Source: a virus. Taken from it: DNA of 26,803 bases. Position numbers and translations under genes: made by a program. The stretch lies in the IMG/VR virus record IMGVR_UViG_3300029448_005200, positions 1 through 26,803 of that record. The stretch is one strand, 5' to 3'. This document shows, piece by piece, positions 12,636 to 21,009 of the stretch. The notes beneath the pieces were generated by a model. That model ran no database searches. It was not told where the DNA came from and saw nothing but the letters and a program-made list of their open reading frames with translations. Within the stretch, counting starts at the first letter, position 1; every line of letters begins with the position of its first letter.

Positions 12636-13196
12636 ATGACTAAAAAAACTACACCTACTAAACTTACTGATGCTAAGAAGCTTAAAATTAGAAATGATTT
12701 TGTACAAGGTATAGAAGAAGATAATAAAAGAAATTATCCAAACTTAGATGAGTTAATAAAAAAATATAAAGTAGCACAGTCAACAGTTTACAGAGTTGCT
12801 AGAAAAGAAAATTGGAAGTTACAAAAAGAACAATTTCAATTTAATTTATTAGAAGAACTTGATAAAGAAAGAAAAAAAGATTTAGTCAAAAGGTCTAAGA
12901 GTAATGATGACAATAGTTTAAATATTGCTAGTGGACTCTATGTAATGATTGGTCAAATAATGCAACAGCATAATCAAGATGTTCAAACAGGTAAAAAAAG
13001 TTTACCACCCACACAAGTAAATGCTTTAGCTAATGCAGCACTTAGTGCACAACGATTAGCTAAAATAGCACTTGGAGAAGTAACCGAGAATATAAATGCC
13101 ACAATTACAGAAAACAACGACAGCTTCAGAAGAGCTATGGAACTGCTTGACGAGGTTGAAGAAAGCAGAAGCCGAAGCGTTCAGTCTACGCACTAG
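12636..13196 (+). CDS. terS: terminase small subunit
   Basis: 186 residues. The N-terminal third has a helix-turn-helix (LDELIKKYKVAQSTVYRVAR) like that of terminase small subunits that recognise the packaging site. A helical oligomerisation region follows (about 60-140), then an acidic end. The call rests on this HTH, the size and the immediate position before the large terminase. No Shine-Dalgarno of strength is seen: the 5' region is AT-rich. The gene's last 101 nt overlap the annotated start of the large subunit. Confidence 0.78.
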   Translation: MTKKTTPTKLTDAKKLKIRNDFVQGIEEDNKRNYPNLDELIKKYKVAQSTVYRVARKENWKLQKEQFQFNLLEELDKERKKDLVKRSKSNDDNSLNIASGLYVMIGQIMQQHNQDVQTGKKSLPPTQVNALANAALSAQRLAKIALGEVTENINATITENNDSFRRAMELLDEVEESRSRSVQSTH

Positions 13197-14403
13197 TTGG
13201 CTAGAAACTGCAAGGGATAAACAACTACAACCTAAAGTTGACCATTATATATGGCTTATATTAGCAGGACGTGGTTGGGGTAAGACAAGGACAGGTGCAC
13301 AAGATATTGCTTTATATGCATTAAGAAACCCTAATGTTAACTGTGCTGTAGTTGCACCTACACATGGAGACCTAAGAAGGGTATGCTTTGGAGGTAACTC
13401 TGGTTTACTTTCTATTTTACCTAAAGAATGTTTTTTAAACTCTAAGGATTTAAAAGGCTATAGTTCATCTGTATCTGAAATTCGTTTATATAATGGCTCT
13501 AAGATAACAGGCTATGCAGCACAAGAACCTGATAGATTAAGAGGACCACAGTTTCATAGAGCATGGTGTGATGAAGTAGCAGCATGGCGTTATCCTGAAG
13601 CATTTGACCAGTTAATGTTTGGCCTTAGATTAGGTAACAACCCTCAATGCGTAATTACTACTACACCTAAACCTATACAACTTATAAAAAGTTTAGTTGA
13701 AAGAGATGATGTATATGTAACAAAAGGCAATACATTTGAGAATGAAGCAAACTTAGCACAAAGTGCTTTAACTATGCTAAAAGAAAAATACGAGGGAACT
13801 ACTATAGGAAGGCAAGAGCTTTATGCAGAGATAGTAGATGATATAGATGGTGCTCTATGGAGTAATAAGCTTATTGATAGAAGTAGGTTGTTAAAAGATA
13901 CCGAGAAAGATTTATCACAAATTATTGTAGCAATTGACCCTGCAGTTACAGCTAATGCAAATTCTGATGAAACTGGTATTATAGTTGTAGGAAAAGATTT
14001 TAATAACAACTTTTATGTTTTAGAAGATTTGTCTGGTAGATATTCTGCTGATAAATGGGGTAGAATAGCAATTAATGCATTTTATGAGTGGGAAGCTGAT
14101 AGAATTGTAGCTGAAACAAATAACGGTGGAGACTTGGTAGAACGACTATTAAGAAATATAGATACTAATGTTCCTTATAGAAGTGTAAGAGCAACAAGAG
14201 GAAAAATTTTAAGAGCCGAACCAATCGCAGCATTATATGAACAAGATAGGGTACATCATATTGGTTTGTATCCTGAGTTAGAACAGCAAATGTGCAGTTA
14301 TACTGGCGAAACAAATACTTCACCTGACAGATTAGATGCTTTAGTTTGGGGATTAACTGAACTTAGTAAATCTAAAGGACAGGTTAACTGGAGAATAAGC
14401 TAA
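13096..14403 (+). CDS. terL: terminase large subunit
   Basis: Up to 435 residues. The ATPase domain that powers DNA packaging shows Walker A GRGWGKT (residues 58-64), Walker B ending in AWCDE (D159, E160) and coupling motif TTTPKP (188-193). The RNase H-like nuclease domain that cuts the concatemer begins VAIDPAV (D281), with further acidic sites near ETNNGGD and SPDRLDAL. The 13096 start gives a 101-nt overlap with the small subunit, which is long. A later TTG (near 13146-13155) would be more usual, so the N-terminus is uncertain by about 20 residues. The stop overlaps the portal ATG by one base (TAATG). Confidence 0.94.
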   Translation: MPQLQKTTTASEELWNCLTRLKKAEAEAFSLRTSWLETARDKQLQPKVDHYIWLILAGRGWGKTRTGAQDIALYALRNPNVNCAVVAPTHGDLRRVCFGGNSGLLSILPKECFLNSKDLKGYSSSVSEIRLYNGSKITGYAAQEPDRLRGPQFHRAWCDEVAAWRYPEAFDQLMFGLRLGNNPQCVITTTPKPIQLIKSLVERDDVYVTKGNTFENEANLAQSALTMLKEKYEGTTIGRQELYAEIVDDIDGALWSNKLIDRSRLLKDTEKDLSQIIVAIDPAVTANANSDETGIIVVGKDFNNNFYVLEDLSGRYSADKWGRIAINAFYEWEADRIVAETNNGGDLVERLLRNIDTNVPYRSVRATRGKILRAEPIAALYEQDRVHHIGLYPELEQQMCSYTGETNTSPDRLDALVWGLTELSKSKGQVNWRIS

Positions 14404-16514
14404 TGGCACAACAAACAATTTTTCAAAGGATATTTAATATAAATCCTACAGAAACTAAACAAAGCAACATGATGGGTTATTTTGGTGTAGGTACACAAGA
14501 TGCTAAAGTTTATAAGTATCAAGACCTTGCTAAAGAAGGTTATCTTAAAAATGCTATAGTTTATAGATGTGTTAATGAAATAAGTAAAGGTGCAAGTGCA
14601 GTTGCATTTAAAGTAAAAGCTGGGGAACAAATAATTGAACAACACCCATTAATAGACTTACTTAAAAGACCTAACCCTTTACAATCTTACTCTGAATTTT
14701 TTAATAGTTTATTTGGTTATATATTATTAAGTGGTAATGCTTACATTTTAAAAGTAGGAGCAGAACAGGGTGCACCTAAAGAACTGCACCAATTACGACC
14801 TGATAGAATTAATATTAAAGGTAGTGGCAATGCAATTCCTGATAAATATCAATATATTCTTAATGGTAAAGTACAGCATACATACGAAGTAGACCAAGAA
14901 AATGGCTATAGTGAATTAAAACATATTAAGCTTTGGAATCCTTTAGATGATTATTATGGTTTAAGTCCTATGAGTGCTGCTGCTGTAGAAATAGACCAAT
15001 TTAATTTATCAAGTAAACATAATGTTAATTTATTACAAAATGGAGCAAGGCCAAGTGGTGCTGTAATATTTAAACCACAAGATGATGCAGGATTTGCTGT
15101 TAACCTTACAGAATCACAGAGACAACAATTGCTTACTGACCTTAATAATAGATTTAGTGGTACTGCTAATGCAGGTAGACCTTTATTACTAGAAGGTGAC
15201 TTTGACTGGCGTGAAATGGGATTAAGTCCTAAAGATATGGACTTTTTAAATCTTAAACATATGTCTGCAACTGATATAGCTATGTGCTTTGGAGTTCCTT
15301 CACAATTAGTAGGAGTACCTGATGCACAGACTTATGCTAATGTAGCAGAAGCAAGATTAGCATTATACGAAGAAACTATAATCCCACATCTAAGAAAACT
15401 AGCATCTGACCTTAACGAATGGTTAGTGCCTATGTTTGATGAAAGACTAAGCCTTGAATTTGATATAGATTCTATACCTGCTCTATCAGAAAGAAGAAGA
15501 AAGATATACGAGAACGTAACATCAGCAGTTCGTGAAGGCATTATGACTAGAAATGAAGCAAGAGAAATTATAGGACTACAACCTGTAGATGGTGCAGATG
15601 ATTTATACATATCAGCAGCTTTATTTCCTTTAACAGATGAAACTGTAGACAAGCCAGAAAATCCTATTAACGAAGAAGATTTAAAGGAATACGAGGAATA
15701 CGAAGAAGAATTTTTTATAGAAGAAGAAAAGAATGACTTAACTAACTTTCCTAAAAGAGGTGATAATAAAAAGATTTCTTTAAGAAATAGTAAATATCCA
15801 CAATTTAGTTATGAGTTTGCATCTAACGTAAAAGATGATGGTCCTAAAGGCATATGGAAAGCTGGAGGAAATATAAGAGGTAATGAAGCGTACAGCTTAT
15901 GGAGTAAAGCAAGAAATGGCTCTGAAACTCCTGCTGTCTTAAAATGGATAAAAGAAAGAGAAGCTTGGGCTGCAAGACATTTTAGAGATGGTCAAAAGTT
16001 TAAAAATAGTTCTGTGCAACCTAACCTATCTAATGTAGCAGGTGTTGTAGCACAAATTAAATGGGGTGTTATAGGAACGCTTGGCGAACAGGGTATGAAA
16101 GATGTAATTTTAGAACTTACTAAAAAGTTAGAAGGTAAGAAGCAAATGGAAGACTTTGAACCATTTGAAGAAGATACACATATAGCAATACCAGAAGATG
16201 TAAAACAATTATCAGCTAAAATTAAAGAAGCTTTAAAAAAGAAAGTTGACGAACATAACGAAAAATATGGAGATAAACCTAAAAAAAGAGCAACAGTAAG
16301 AATGTTATCTGCTGTATTTAAGCGTGGTGTAGGAGCATATAATACAAACCCTGCTAGTGTCCGACCTGCTGTTAGAGCAAGTGGTGGTGCTGATAGATGG
16401 GCATATGCTAGAGTCAATTCGTTTTTATTTGCATTAAGAAAAGGTAGGTATCAGGGTGGTAAACATGATTCTGATTTATTTCCTAAAGGACACCCTCTAT
16501 CCTCTAAGACCTGA
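14403..16514 (+). CDS. HK97-family portal protein with long C-terminal extension
   Basis: 703 residues, against about 400-450 for most HK97-type portals. Residues 1-~420 are the portal (AIVYRCVNEISKGASAVAFK, PLIDLLKRPNP, LSGNAYILKVG, HIKLWNPLDDYYGLSPMSAA, CFGVPSQLVGVP), forming the dodecameric ring for DNA passage and tail joining. An acidic linker (about 420-445, Glu-rich) leads to two extra modules: one around 485-580 (GGNIRGNEAYSLWSKARNGS, NLSNVAGVVAQIKWGVIGTL) and one around 620-703 (RATVRMLSAVFKRGVGAYNT, WAYARVNSFLFALRKGR, HDSDLFPKGHPLS). I recall both as separate modules in other phages. Their functions are unknown to me. Confidence 0.9.
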   Translation: MAQQTIFQRIFNINPTETKQSNMMGYFGVGTQDAKVYKYQDLAKEGYLKNAIVYRCVNEISKGASAVAFKVKAGEQIIEQHPLIDLLKRPNPLQSYSEFFNSLFGYILLSGNAYILKVGAEQGAPKELHQLRPDRINIKGSGNAIPDKYQYILNGKVQHTYEVDQENGYSELKHIKLWNPLDDYYGLSPMSAAAVEIDQFNLSSKHNVNLLQNGARPSGAVIFKPQDDAGFAVNLTESQRQQLLTDLNNRFSGTANAGRPLLLEGDFDWREMGLSPKDMDFLNLKHMSATDIAMCFGVPSQLVGVPDAQTYANVAEARLALYEETIIPHLRKLASDLNEWLVPMFDERLSLEFDIDSIPALSERRRKIYENVTSAVREGIMTRNEAREIIGLQPVDGADDLYISAALFPLTDETVDKPENPINEEDLKEYEEYEEEFFIEEEKNDLTNFPKRGDNKKISLRNSKYPQFSYEFASNVKDDGPKGIWKAGGNIRGNEAYSLWSKARNGSETPAVLKWIKEREAWAARHFRDGQKFKNSSVQPNLSNVAGVVAQIKWGVIGTLGEQGMKDVILELTKKLEGKKQMEDFEPFEEDTHIAIPEDVKQLSAKIKEALKKKVDEHNEKYGDKPKKRATVRMLSAVFKRGVGAYNTNPASVRPAVRASGGADRWAYARVNSFLFALRKGRYQGGKHDSDLFPKGHPLSSKT

Positions 16515-16549
16515 CTTATAAGTTTTATTCATTTATCTTGTGAGTCAGG
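16510..16549 (+). other. inverted repeat bridging portal stop and MuF start
   Basis: CCTGACT (16510-16516) pairs with AGTCAGG (16543-16549) across a 26-nt loop. The stem includes the portal TGA and lies just past the GTG at 16540. The palindrome CTTATAAG (16515-16522) overlaps the left arm. It could affect start-codon access in mRNA. No terminator T-run. Confidence 0.35.
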
Positions 16550-17358
16550 CAACCCAACATAAACGTATACGAAGTCTAAGACAGATAAGAATATCTGAAC
16601 GCAACGAAATAAGACAACAACTTATATTAAGAAACAATTTAGAAAAAAGATTTTATAGAAGATTAGATTCTTTATTTAGAAAGTTTGTAAGAGTACAAAT
16701 GCATTTATATAAAGAATATGGTATCTATCAAGAAGCAACAGCAGTACAAATACTTAACGAAGACTTTATACCTTTAATACAATCACATTATCGTAGAGTA
16801 TTTAAAGCAATTTACGATTTTAACGAAGATAAGTATAAAGATAATTTTAAACAAGAAGCAGTTGTTTTTGGAAGAAGCGTAGACTTTGAAGCAATAGTTA
16901 ATAGCTACTTTAATACAAGACAATTAATATTAACAGGCATAGGTGTACGTTTAGCAAATAGAATATCTAAAATAATAGAACAAGGCAGAGCAGATAATCT
17001 TACACTACCTCAAATAGCAAAACTTGTTTCAGATAAATTTTTGCCTATTAGTAGAAGTAGAGCAGCTTTAATTGCTAGAACCGAAACACATAGTGCAGCT
17101 TCTTTTGCAAATCATTCTTATCATAAAACAGTACAAGAAGATTTAGGACTAAAGATGCTTAAAAAATGGGTTGCTACTAATGATGCTAGAACAAGGTCAA
17201 CACATTCTGCAGCTAGTGGTCAAATAGTAGATATGGACGAGGACTTTACTGTTGGTGGTACTCCAATGGGATTTGCAGGAGATTCAAGGGGTGGTGCAAA
17301 AAATGTAATTAATTGTAGATGTGTAATTGTTTATGCAGATGAAAGAGATATGGAGTAA
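16540..17358 (+). CDS. MuF-like head morphogenesis protein
   Basis: 272 residues of the Mu gpF/SPP1 gp7 family, minor head proteins linked to the portal and ejected or retained with DNA. Typical signs are the region ARTETHSAASFANHSYHKTV followed by KKWVATNDARTRSTHSAASG and the final NVINCRCVIVYADE, the conserved C-terminal block of the family (about residues 178-268). The N-terminal half is a basic, helical region. The start is a GTG without a good Shine-Dalgarno; an in-frame TAA at 16519 prevents a longer form. Located between portal and protease, the normal position. Confidence 0.88.
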   Translation: MSQATQHKRIRSLRQIRISERNEIRQQLILRNNLEKRFYRRLDSLFRKFVRVQMHLYKEYGIYQEATAVQILNEDFIPLIQSHYRRVFKAIYDFNEDKYKDNFKQEAVVFGRSVDFEAIVNSYFNTRQLILTGIGVRLANRISKIIEQGRADNLTLPQIAKLVSDKFLPISRSRAALIARTETHSAASFANHSYHKTVQEDLGLKMLKKWVATNDARTRSTHSAASGQIVDMDEDFTVGGTPMGFAGDSRGGAKNVINCRCVIVYADERDME

Positions 17359-17419
17359 ATATATTTTATGTACTATATATTGTGCAAATCAATCCAATAA
17401 GATACTATATGAAGTAATT

Positions 17420-18466
17420 ATGCCTATACCAAAACCTAATAGTAATGAGTCTAGGCAAGAATTTATGAAACGATGCATGGGAGATAGCACTATGGTTGAT
17501 GAATATAATGATTCAAATCAAAGGTTAGCTGTCTGTAACAGCAGTTATAATTCAGATAAAGAAGATTCTTTAGATAGCAAAGAAGAATTACGAGAAGATG
17601 TTTATACTACAGAAGAAGAAGCAGAAGCAAGAGCAAAAGAAATAGGTTGTGTAGGAACACATTCTCATGACGATAATGGTAATAAAATCTTTATGCCATG
17701 TAAAACACACGAAGAATATACTGAACTTACTGGCAGAGAAGTATCAGGATATGGTAAAAAACCTAAAAAGAAGAAACCAAAAGACATGAAAGATGCATTA
17801 GATAATCTTGAACAAACCTTAGAGGTTCAATCAGAACTTAAAGCTTACGAAGATGAAGAAGAAGATAAAGACTATGGTACTTTTGAAGGCTATGGTTCTG
17901 TCTTTGGTAATAAAGACTTAGGTAATGATGTTATTGAATCAGGAGCTTTTGCTAAAAGTTTAAAAAAGAAAAAACCTTATCAAGTTAAATTACTTTATCA
18001 ACACAAGTCAGATATGCCTATAGGTGTATTTGATGTAATTAGAGAAGATGATAGAGGTTTATATGTAAAAGGTCGGTTAGCTTTAAAGACACAAGCAGGT
18101 CAAGAAGCGTATGAATTATTAAAAATGGGTGCCTTAGATGGATTGTCTATAGGATTTAGAGTAAACCCACAAGAAGTTTCTTACGATAAAAGAGCAAACA
18201 AGCGAATTATCAAAGAAGTAGATTTAATGGAAGTCTCGTTGGTTACATTTCCAATGAACCCCAAAGCAACAGTAATGTCTGTTAAGGGTGAAGAGATAAC
18301 CATAAGAGAATGGGAGAATGGAATGCGAGATGCTTTCTCCATTTCTCGTTCAGAAGCGAAAGTTGCAGCAAAAGCTGTAACTGATGCATTCAGTCAACGA
18401 GAGGTTGGCTCTAATGCTGAATTGGTAGATGCCATAAAGAACTTAACTTTAACCTTAAAATCTTAA
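17420..18466 (+). CDS. HK97-family prohead protease with N-terminal extension
   Basis: 348 residues from the ATG at 17420 (MPIPKPNSNESRQEFMKRCM). An upstream reading of 31 residues lacks protein character. The N-terminal ~140 residues form an extra module with FMKRCM and QRLAVCNSSY, then an acidic stretch and a Lys-rich PKKKKPKDM segment. The peptidase (U35) core begins at TFEGYGSVFGNKD (~155) and has the catalytic His in LLYQHKSDMPIG (H195) and Ser in GALDGLSIGF (S243). It matures the capsid by cutting scaffold and delta domains. 61 nt separate it from the MuF gene, an unusually long gap for this operon. Confidence 0.92.
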   Translation: MPIPKPNSNESRQEFMKRCMGDSTMVDEYNDSNQRLAVCNSSYNSDKEDSLDSKEELREDVYTTEEEAEARAKEIGCVGTHSHDDNGNKIFMPCKTHEEYTELTGREVSGYGKKPKKKKPKDMKDALDNLEQTLEVQSELKAYEDEEEDKDYGTFEGYGSVFGNKDLGNDVIESGAFAKSLKKKKPYQVKLLYQHKSDMPIGVFDVIREDDRGLYVKGRLALKTQAGQEAYELLKMGALDGLSIGFRVNPQEVSYDKRANKRIIKEVDLMEVSLVTFPMNPKATVMSVKGEEITIREWENGMRDAFSISRSEAKVAAKAVTDAFSQREVGSNAELVDAIKNLTLTLKS

Positions 18467-18480
18467 TATAGGAGATAATT

Positions 18481-19695
18481 ATGTCGGAAGATGTAAAAAA
18501 CGCTATTCAAGAAATGAGTTCAACCTTTACAGAATTTAAAAAGGTCAATGACGAAAGACTTGAAGCGATTGAAAAAGGCGAGAGTACAGCATATGTGGAC
18601 GAGAAATTAGCTAAGATGGAAGCTAAAATGGATTCTTATGAAGACATTAATCAGAAACTAACGATTGCTGAATCTAACGCTGAAAACATCAAAAGCCAAC
18701 TTGAAAAACTAGAGACAGTCGTAAAAAGACCTAACTCAGGTATTGAAAGTAAGCAAGTAGATGACTACATGGAAGCTTTTGACAAGTATTGCAGAAAAGG
18801 ACTAGAAGGACTTGATGCAGTAGAAAAGAAAGCTTTAACAGTCAGCAATGACTCAACTGGCGGTTACTTAGCACCACCTGAATATATAAGAGAGCTGTTA
18901 AAAGATATAACAGAAATCTCACCTATTCGTAGTATTGCTAGAGTAAGAAGCACAGGGCAAAGAAGTGTACAAATCCCAAAAAGGACTGGTACATTCTCTG
19001 CACAATGGGTAGCTGAAAGTGGTACAAGAAGTGAAACTACTGGATATCAAGTAGGACTGGAAGAATTACCAGCACATGAGCATTATGCTCTTGTTGATAT
19101 TTCTGAGCAGGACTTAGAAGATTCAGTATTTGACTTAGAAGCAGAAATGCAATCAGAGTTCTCTACACAGTTTGCAAAAGCTGAAGGAACTGCATTTGTA
19201 AGTGGTAATGCTGTAGGCAAACCTGAAGGATTTATGACCAACAGTGATGTTGCTTCAGTAGATTCAGGTTCAAACACAGCAATCACAGCAGATAGCTTGA
19301 TTTCATTAGTGCATAACATTAAGTCAGACTATGGTAGAAATGGTACTTTTGTATTTAACAGAAGCACTTTAGCTGCTATAAGAAAGCTTAAAGATACTGC
19401 TGGTCAGTATGTATTTCAAACAGGTATGATGTTAGGTGGAAACATGGTTAATACTATTTTAGGTCAACCATATGTTGAAGCTACAGATATGCCTTCTATT
19501 GCACAAAATGCTTTCCCAGTTGCCTTTGGTGACTTCAGTAAAGCATACATGATTGTGGATAGAGTGAACTTAGCGGTTTTAAGAGACCCATTTACCCAAG
19601 CAACTACTGGTAATGTAAGATACATTGCTAGAAAAAGAGTTGGTGGACAAGTGATTCTTCCTGAAGCCATAAATAAACTTAAAGTAACAGCGTAA
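18481..19695 (+). CDS. major capsid protein, HK97 fold
   Basis: 404 residues. AGGAGATAATT precedes the ATG. The first ~100 residues are a Glu/Lys-rich coiled coil (delta/scaffold domain), expected to be removed by the protease upstream. The HK97-fold part follows, with VSNDSTGGYLAPPEYIRELL, SPIRSIARVRSTGQRSVQIP, WVAESGTRSETTGYQVGLEE, DLEAEMQSEFSTQFAKAEG and QPYVEATDMPSI. Length and domain order equal those of HK97 gp5-type capsids. The gene is in the usual protease-capsid order. The cleavage point cannot be fixed from sequence alone. Confidence 0.95.
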   Translation: MSEDVKNAIQEMSSTFTEFKKVNDERLEAIEKGESTAYVDEKLAKMEAKMDSYEDINQKLTIAESNAENIKSQLEKLETVVKRPNSGIESKQVDDYMEAFDKYCRKGLEGLDAVEKKALTVSNDSTGGYLAPPEYIRELLKDITEISPIRSIARVRSTGQRSVQIPKRTGTFSAQWVAESGTRSETTGYQVGLEELPAHEHYALVDISEQDLEDSVFDLEAEMQSEFSTQFAKAEGTAFVSGNAVGKPEGFMTNSDVASVDSGSNTAITADSLISLVHNIKSDYGRNGTFVFNRSTLAAIRKLKDTAGQYVFQTGMMLGGNMVNTILGQPYVEATDMPSIAQNAFPVAFGDFSKAYMIVDRVNLAVLRDPFTQATTGNVRYIARKRVGGQVILPEAINKLKVTA

Positions 19696-19709
19696 GCGAG
19701 GAGTAAATT

Positions 19710-20168
19710 ATGAAAGATTTAGGAAATAATTTAACACCTGTCAGTATGACTGCAGCAGTAGTCGCATCAGGAAACGCAACAACTACAACTGGCTCAGAGA
19801 TAGACCTACAAGGTTTTGAAGGTGCTTTTGTAATGTGTAATTCAGGTGTAGAAGGTGATACTTTAGCTTCAAACTTAAAGTATGAGTTAAAACTGTATCA
19901 TGGTGATACAAGTGGTTCTCTTACTGCAGTAAGTAGTCAATTAGATGTTACAGATGCTTCTATCGCAACCGATGGAACATGGCTAACACTAGATGATAAT
20001 GCTGAAACACCACAGGTCGCAGGAATTGGATATGTAGGTGGCAAACAGTATATTAGAGTTGATATTGTCAGAACAGGCAATCACAGCACTGGTACACCAA
20101 TGTCAATCTCATGTATCAAAGGATTCCCAAGACACGCTGGGGGTGCTTCAACTTACAGCTTAGCGTAA
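19710..20168 (+). CDS. probable capsid decoration or head-stabilising protein
   Basis: 152 residues, with GGAGTAAATT before the ATG. The sequence is beta-rich, Gly/Thr/Ser-rich (SGNATTTTGSEIDLQGFEGA, YELKLYHGDTSGS, GGKQYIRVDIVRTGN) and without Cys clusters or membrane segments. A small beta protein straight after the major capsid gene is usually a decoration or head-fibre protein. I do not recognise a named family, so the role rests on position and composition. Confidence 0.65.
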   Translation: MKDLGNNLTPVSMTAAVVASGNATTTTGSEIDLQGFEGAFVMCNSGVEGDTLASNLKYELKLYHGDTSGSLTAVSSQLDVTDASIATDGTWLTLDDNAETPQVAGIGYVGGKQYIRVDIVRTGNHSTGTPMSISCIKGFPRHAGGASTYSLA

Positions 20169-20178
20169 GTATAAATCA

Positions 20179-20200
20179 GTGGGGTGGTAAAACACCCCAC
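20179..20200 (+). other. perfect GC-rich hairpin without T-run
   Basis: GTGGGGTG (20179-20186), 6-nt loop GTAAAA, CACCCCAC (20193-20200). An 8-bp perfect stem directly after the decoration gene, 19 nt before the next ATG. It lacks a following T-run, so it is not a standard intrinsic terminator. It may stabilise the 3' end of the capsid mRNA or slow RNA polymerase. Confidence 0.6.
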
Positions 20201-20219
20201 ACTTAATTAAGGAAGAACA

Positions 20220-20591
20220 ATGGCAAGAAAATTTAAAATAGTAGTTCCAAAACCAGCTTCATGTAATGAACATGGAACTGAAGTCAAGCTATATACAGCA
20301 GATGAAATAATAGAGTCTGAAGGTACATGGCAAGATGAATTAATGGATTCATTTATAGAAAATGGTTGGGCAATGGAAGTCAAAGTTGATTCTGTAGAAG
20401 AAACTGTTGATGTTGAAGCTGATGTTAAAGAAGTCAAAAGAGCAAGAAACGATAAAGGTCAACTTATAGGTGATGACCCTGAAACTCCTGATGTGAATGA
20501 AGCATGGGAAGGTGGAGAAGCACCAAAAAAGAAAACAACTGCAAAAAAGAAAACTACTAAAAAGAAAACGACAAAGAAAGCATCTTCATAA
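20220..20591 (+). CDS. unknown virion-region protein with histone-like Lys/Thr tail
   Basis: 123 residues; AAGGAAG before the ATG. Residues 1-~60 are mixed and acidic (MARKFKIVVPKPASCNEHGT, GTWQDELMDSFIENGW), then a Val/Glu-rich run (VKVDSVEETVDVEADVKEV), then RARNDKGQLIGDDPETPDVN and WEGGE. The last 23 residues are almost only Lys, Thr, Ala and Ser (APKKKTTAKKKTTKKKTTKK), like the tail of histone H1. This tail could bind DNA or RNA or an acidic partner. Position between decoration and tail genes suggests a head or connector protein. No family name can be given. Confidence 0.72.
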   Translation: MARKFKIVVPKPASCNEHGTEVKLYTADEIIESEGTWQDELMDSFIENGWAMEVKVDSVEETVDVEADVKEVKRARNDKGQLIGDDPETPDVNEAWEGGEAPKKKTTAKKKTTKKKTTKKASS

Positions 20592-20624
20592 ATTCTTTGT
20601 TATGATTAACATAGCAGACGCTAA

Positions 20625-20638
20625 ATGGTAGATACCAT
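20625..20638. repeat. short palindrome ATGGTAGATACCAT
   Basis: ATGGTA, GA, TACCAT: 6-bp arms with a 2-nt centre, in the 67-bp spacer between the Lys-tail gene and the next gene. Could be an operator. No T-run, so not a terminator. Confidence 0.35.
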
Positions 20639-20658
20639 GCAATTTATAGGAAGTTTTA

Positions 20659-21009
20659 ATGAGTGCAGGTTATCATCATTTTATTATAGAGCAGGGTGCT
20701 ACATTTGGTCAGACACTCACGCTTAAAGATTCATCTAACGCAGTAATAAACCTAACAGGTTTTACAGGTGCTATGTCACTTAAAGAAAAACCTGATGCAA
20801 CTGCAACAATCCTATCCCTCACAACTGCAAATGGTCGTATGACTATGGGTGGTAATGCTGGAACAATCGTACTAACAATAAGTTCTACAGATTCAGCTAG
20901 TCTATCGCCTGATGATGGTGTGTTTGATTTAGAAATAACAAGTGGTGCTGGTGTAGTAACAAGAATTATAGAGGGTACTTATAGTGTGAGGAGAAATATA
21001 ACAGCATGA
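20659..21009 (+). CDS. small beta-sandwich tail or baseplate protein (BppU N-terminal-like)
   Basis: 116 residues. The pattern FIIEQGATFGQTLTLKDSSN, VINLTGFTGAMSLKEKPDAT, LSPDDGVFDLEITSGAGVVT and RIIEGTYSVRRNIT resembles the N-terminal beta domain of phage baseplate upper proteins and adaptors. It likely joins the tail tip to fibres. Its stop overlaps the ATG of the giant fibre gene (ATGA), consistent with an adaptor-fibre pair. Named family not certain. Confidence 0.7.
   Translation: MSAGYHHFIIEQGATFGQTLTLKDSSNAVINLTGFTGAMSLKEKPDATATILSLTTANGRMTMGGNAGTIVLTISSTDSASLSPDDGVFDLEITSGAGVVTRIIEGTYSVRRNITA

Noticed and set aside
15332-16417. Minus-strand frames of 106 and 141 aa under the portal
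   Set aside because: Antisense to the portal and its C-terminal modules, no start signal, no recognisable motif.
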